DNA of 64,000 bases, from contig BSDZ01000089.1 in NCBI GenBank assembly GCA_030268105.1, positions 2,480,001 through 2,544,000 on the forward strand, in the 5' to 3' direction. Origin of the DNA: Volvox africanus. Lineage: Eukaryota > Chlorophyta > Chlorophyceae > Chlamydomonadales > Volvocaceae. The translations under genes and the position numbers were made by a program. Every line of letters begins with the position of its first letter. Within the stretch, counting starts at the first letter, position 1. Positions 60,201 to 64,000 of the stretch are shown in pieces. Under the pieces are notes generated by a model that saw only the letters and a list, made by a program, of their open reading frames with translations, was not told the DNA's origin and made no database searches.

Positions 60201-63200
60201 GTCGGGGCAGGATCTGATCCCGCCTGTGTTCCCACAACTGTGGGGCCCGCAGCCCTGCTCACCCACCGGCAACCCCACCCCTCCACCCCTATAACCCCTG
60301 CAAACACACTTACCCGACCTGAACACGCTCAAAGCGCAACAGCGAGCCAGGACCCCCGAGGTGACAGAACCCGCCACATCGCTAATCCTCCCCCAAAGTT
60401 ACCTCCACCACCACTCCCTCCATCAACTTGGTAGGTCGTCAGAGCACTGGACGAATGTCTCATACCACGATGACTTAAGACTTACGAAGCAAGTCTGCCC
60501 TTTTCCTGCCCCCTGCCCCCTGCCCCCTGCCCCCTGCCCCCTGCCCCCTGCCCCCTGCCCCCTGCCCCCTGCCCCCTGCCCCTGCCCCCGCCCCGGCCCC
60601 CGGCCCCCGGCCCCTGCCCCCGGCCCCCTGCCCCCGGCCCCTGCCCCCGGCCCCTGCCCCCTGCGCCTGCCCCCGGCCCCTGCCCCCTGCGCCTGCCCCC
60701 GGCCCCTGCCCCCTGCGCCTGCCCCCTGCCCCTGCCCCCTGCCCTCGGCCCCTGGCCCCTGCCCCCTGCCCCCGCCCCTGCCCCTGCCCCCTGCCCCCTG
60801 CCCCCGGCCTCTGCCCCCTGCCCCCTGCCCCCTGCCCCCTGCCCCCTGCCCCCTGCCCCCTGCCCCCTGCCCCCTGCCCCCTGCCCCCTGCCCCCTGCCC
60901 CCTGCCCCCTGCCCCCTGCCCCCTGCCCCCTGCCCCCTGCCCCCTGCCCCCTGCCCCCTGCCCCCTGCCCCCTGCCCCCTGCCCCCTGCCCCCTGCCCCC
61001 TGCCCCCTGCCCCCTGCCCCCTGCCCCCTGCCCCCTGCCCCCTGCCCCCTGCCCCTGCCCCCTGCCCCCGCCCCGGCCCCCGGCCCCCGGCCCCTGCCCC
61101 CGGCCCCCTGCCCCCGGCCCCTGCCCCCGGCCCCTGCCCCCTGCGCCTGCCCCCGGCCCCTGCCCCCTGCGCCTGCCCCCTGCCCCTGCCCCCTGCCCTC
61201 GGCCCCTGCCCCCTGCCCCCTGCCCCTGCCCCTGCCCCCTGCCCCCGGCCCCTGCCCCCGGCCCCTACCCCCTGCCCCTGCCCCCTGCCCCCTGCCCCTG
61301 CCCCTGCCCCCTGCCCCTGCCCCTGCCCCTGACCTCACCTGCAGGAACTTGACGTACCTCGGCACCCGTTGTCCCAATCGTCGGCCTCTGCGCTCCCTGA
61401 TGTCAACCAACGAACAACCGCCACGAGACACGAACCAGAGGGTTTAGATACCTTGTTAGGTTGCATGTAGAGATTAGTGCATTGCGCCCGGGAAGACTGG
61501 TTGCAGAGGCGTAGAATGGGTCGTCGACAACTACCCGACGCATCCTTCCCCGCCTCCGCCTCCGCAGCCCCCAGTCTGCCTACAAACAAACAGCAGTGAG
61601 ATCTATCTAGGGGCCCAACGGGGCGTTTGGGTCACGATTTCTCCAAACATCCCCAATGACCAATCCACGATTTCTCCTGACCCAAGCTGTTGGCAATGTT
61701 AACTTCCATAATGGTCGGTATGACAATATGAATGGTACCGTACATAAGTACGGCAACGACACGGAAAGAAAGATAGCGCCCAAGAACCATTCTTCACAAA
61801 GGCAATGCGCACAGCTACAGCTACAGCTACAGCTACAGAAGCCTATCACGTATTATCCTCAACCTTTAAATACTGCTTTATATGTGTGAATATGAATAAG
61901 ATGATTTCCATCGTATCAATTAACGCTTTTTCTCCTCCATCAACATATCTCACCTTGGAAGATGAAACTCCGACACACGTGATGTTCTAACCGTTCACCG
62001 TTCACCATCTAGATCGCCCGGTGATGTGCGTTGCCCTTTGCACCCAGGCCCCACCAAACCCCCGAACCCACATATTCCTGCACGTGGCGATATAGAGGCT
62101 TGAGCGAATATCCTCCAGCTTGAGCCAGCTGTACCAATCCATGGAGGTGCTGATGCACGTCCAGTCCAGCAGCGTACGAATCTCGTACAGAAACGGCACT
62201 GCAGATGGACACGACCATGAGTGTGTTATATGAAATTGGGCACATGTTCGTTCCGGCCTCCGTTATCAAGTCTCTGTCGTCGAGCAACCCCTCCACGTCT
62301 TTTCACGGGCGTTCATGCATCATGCCATTTACGTCAGGGCGCAAACTCCGGTCCCGAACTACTTTTGTGGCCGAATATGAGCTCGCCGCCTCCGGCCCAG
62401 CTAACTTAGCAACATCGGGTGCGGATCAATCCACTCACGCGCATAGAAGATATTGAAGGCCAGCTGGTGCACCCAGTCAGCGCGGCGGTAGAAGAACGAC
62501 GAGTGGCGACCGCCGCCCACTGGGCCGGGTGAGCTCAGCGGCGGGAAGCCGTCACGTAGCTGAAGCGCCCCCAACACCAGTCCGCAGCAGCGCAGCAACA
62601 CAAACACGCGCAAGTGCCAACGCACCCCCGCCTCCGCTGCCGCTGCGGCAGCTGCGGCAGCGCCGCCGGCTAGGCCCTCCGTCGCCGCGACGGACACCCA
62701 GAAGGCCCGCAGGCACCAGCCAAGCACCAGCACCATAGAGGCGATGTGCAGGGACATCTTGGCGGCAGGCCAGCCCAGCATGTACACAGCCCGCTCCGAA
62801 ACCATGATGCCAAACAGCAACATGAGAGCGGCAAGGTAGTCGAGTGGAAGCCTGTTGAGGTGCCAAAATGAGATGTGGCTATATCAAGGACCGTGACTCA
62901 GCCTACTTTCACAAGTTCATTACCACTCCCTAGGGTTGGAGGGGACTTACAAAACACGTGAAGGTGAAACGCAGCCAACACTCACGTACAAGGAAGGATG
63001 TACATCACTGGGAAACTGTTCACGAGAAGGGGTCAACCCTTGGGTAGCTATCGGAGGGAAAAAGGCGTCGGAAGTGCAACGGGAAGAAGCATCAGTAGCA
63101 GCAATAGTCGTCTGAAAGTTAAAACCCTAAGAACGTAATGAAGGGCGAAAAGAAGTTGCGGTGAAGACCAGTGCCTCGAAATGAAAGGTCTTAACACCAT

Positions 63201-64000
63201 TTTGCGTTTTAACACCATTTGCCACAACTGCATGTCTGACCCGTTGCTCACATTCCCTCCACACACAATATCGACACGATACCGACGCGTACCCTGCTGT
63301 CAGTCAAACACGGCCAGCAGTTACTCCGCCAACGCACCTTCGGTCACCGTCCGTGATGTCCGCCAGGCTGCGTGCGGAGAAGACCACAAATTGGTAAAAC
63401 ACAAGGGCATACATGAAGGAGATCAGATCGAGTACGGCCGTGGGCCCATACAGATCTTGCGGCGGCTTGCTGTAGCTCTCTACCGACAGGATGGTGGGCA
63501 GACCCGGCGGGTCCGGCAATTGAAGCTTAGGAGGCAACGGCGGCAGTGGCGGACTTCCAGCCGGGGCTGGTGGCGACAGCGGGGCGTCCGGATAAGCCAC
63601 TGTGGCTGAGCCCACGGCACTGACGCTGCGCTGACGACGGAGTGAGGGAACCGGGCCGCTACCCACGCTGCTGCCGCCGCCGGTAGCGTGGGTGACGACC
63701 GGAGATTGGACCCTTCGTTGGCGGAGTCCGCCGTCAGCTGACGTTGACGCCGCCGCGGAAGGGCCCCGTAGGAACAGATTTCCGGACCGCGGTTGATCGT
63801 TGTCCGTTACGGAGGAGGCGGTTGGCAGCGCGGCGGCCCCCTTTGGTGATGGGGCGAGCTCTGCCGGTGTGGTAGGAGGCGAGAGTCCCGGCAGCGGCGG
63901 CGGCAGCTGCGGCAGTGAACGGACACGACTTCCATGAGAAGCGCCGGCCCCCACACCACCGCCGCCCCGGCCGCTGCCCCGGCCACTTTCCGCGGCACCA
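54255..64000 (-). CDS. Piezo-type mechanosensitive cation channel, C-terminal part
   Basis: Eleven phase-compatible exons, running off the right edge: 63338-64000, 62439-62851, 62084-62198, 61339-61396, 59727-59822, 59513-59542, 58525-58935, 57799-57984, 55720-56595, 55073-55250, 54255-54358; about 1,040 codons visible. Piezo is a trimeric plasma-membrane or vacuolar channel opened by membrane tension. Landmarks in order: DLYGPTAVLDLISFMYALVF, LPLDYLAALMLLFGIMVSER, PFLYEIRTLLDWTCISTSMD with WYSWLKLEDI (anchor region), LGQRVPRYVKFLQ, outer helix GFLALVALLLVLWLPPLFFS, cap domain start DVRVNISIAK, VWRISPPARKALMDLL, AEWWSFKCG, inner pore helix FGITGLYVTFVFAIGRFLRL, and C-terminal domain LEEQLFRALINVYRSPELL. 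The cap is enlarged by two long Gly/Ser/Pro-rich inserts (exons 58525-58935 and 55720-56595). Stop at 54255-54257. Confidence 0.92.
58044..58289. repeat. (GGGA)n microsatellite in a Piezo intron
   Basis: About 245 bases of almost perfect ggga repeat with one interruption near 58182. On the transcribed strand it is (TCCC)n and ends about 60 bases before the acceptor of exon 57799-57984, so it forms or extends the pyrimidine tract. Confidence 0.97.
59574..59608. repeat. 10-bp tandem repeat (gaggggtacg)
   Basis: Three and a half copies of gaggggtacg in the Piezo intron 59543-59726, 32 bases upstream (in transcript sense) of the acceptor for exon 59513-59542. Confidence 0.85.
60504..61331. repeat. 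CCCCTGC minisatellite, about 830 bp, in a Piezo intron
   Basis: Array of the 7-bp unit ccccctg with 6-bp variants (cccctg) and CCGGCC-containing variants. It occupies more than half of intron 59823-61338. The repeat comes within 8 bases of the splice donor of exon 61339-61396. The block at 60581-60701 recurs at 61061-61181, offset exactly 480 bases. The array keeps long frames open on both strands (Pro/Ala/Cys or Gly/Ala/Gln repeats), which are not genes. Confidence 0.97.

Noticed and set aside
60361..61431. Two ORFs of more than 300 codons over the CCCCTGC array
   Set aside because: Pro/Ala/Cys and Gly/Ala/Gln translations of a minisatellite lying within a Piezo intron.

Overview
The window looks like nuclear DNA of a volvocine green alga (Volvox or a close relative). 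Evidence: intron-dense genes with GT-AG splice sites and short conserved exons, moderately GC-rich coding sequence beside AT-richer spacers, many micro- and minisatellites, TGTAA-type polyadenylation pentamers, and proteins of typically algal make-up (class III cyclase with Ala/Gly-rich tails, plastid-type release factor, Piezo). The species is inferred; no ribosomal or other marker gene is present. I rebuilt gene models by hand from reading frame, splice sites and intron phase. In most models every junction is phase-compatible; exceptions are stated.

Layout. 121-3573 (+): 3' part of a class III nucleotide cyclase. 3574-7021: no supported gene. 7022-13607 (-): unknown protein, possibly two NTF2/SnoaL-like halves. 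13608-15803: spacer with an AT-rich island. 15804-17789 (-): HD-domain phosphohydrolase of the YedJ type, complete. 17790-21393: spacer. 21394-24017: retroelement cluster, with two head-to-head fragments of Ty1/copia followed by a Ty3/gypsy fragment. 24018-27013: spacer with one orphan exon. 27014-29293 (-): SAM plus EF-hand protein. 30658-33660 (+): SprT-like metalloprotease, 5' end not located. 33661-39039: repeat-rich spacer with a tRNA-derived (SINE-like) tandem repeat and two unexplained ORFs. 39040-44737 (-): plastid-type peptide chain release factor 2. It is divergent from 45281-50037 (+), the YggS/PLPBP pyridoxal-phosphate-binding protein. 51838-53144 (-): unknown gene with an acidic stretch. 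54255 to the right edge (-): C-terminal part of a Piezo mechanosensitive channel, incomplete at its 5' end.

The genes are unrelated housekeeping, signalling and membrane functions in ordinary eukaryotic arrangement; nothing resembles an operon or defence island. Two close divergent pairs (release factor/YggS; SAM-EF-hand/SprT) may share promoter regions. The most unusual structure is in introns and spacers: minisatellites placed directly beside splice donors, a higher-order array in a Piezo intron, paired repeats in two introns of one gene, and the inverted copia junction. I did not find a convincing new multi-gene system.
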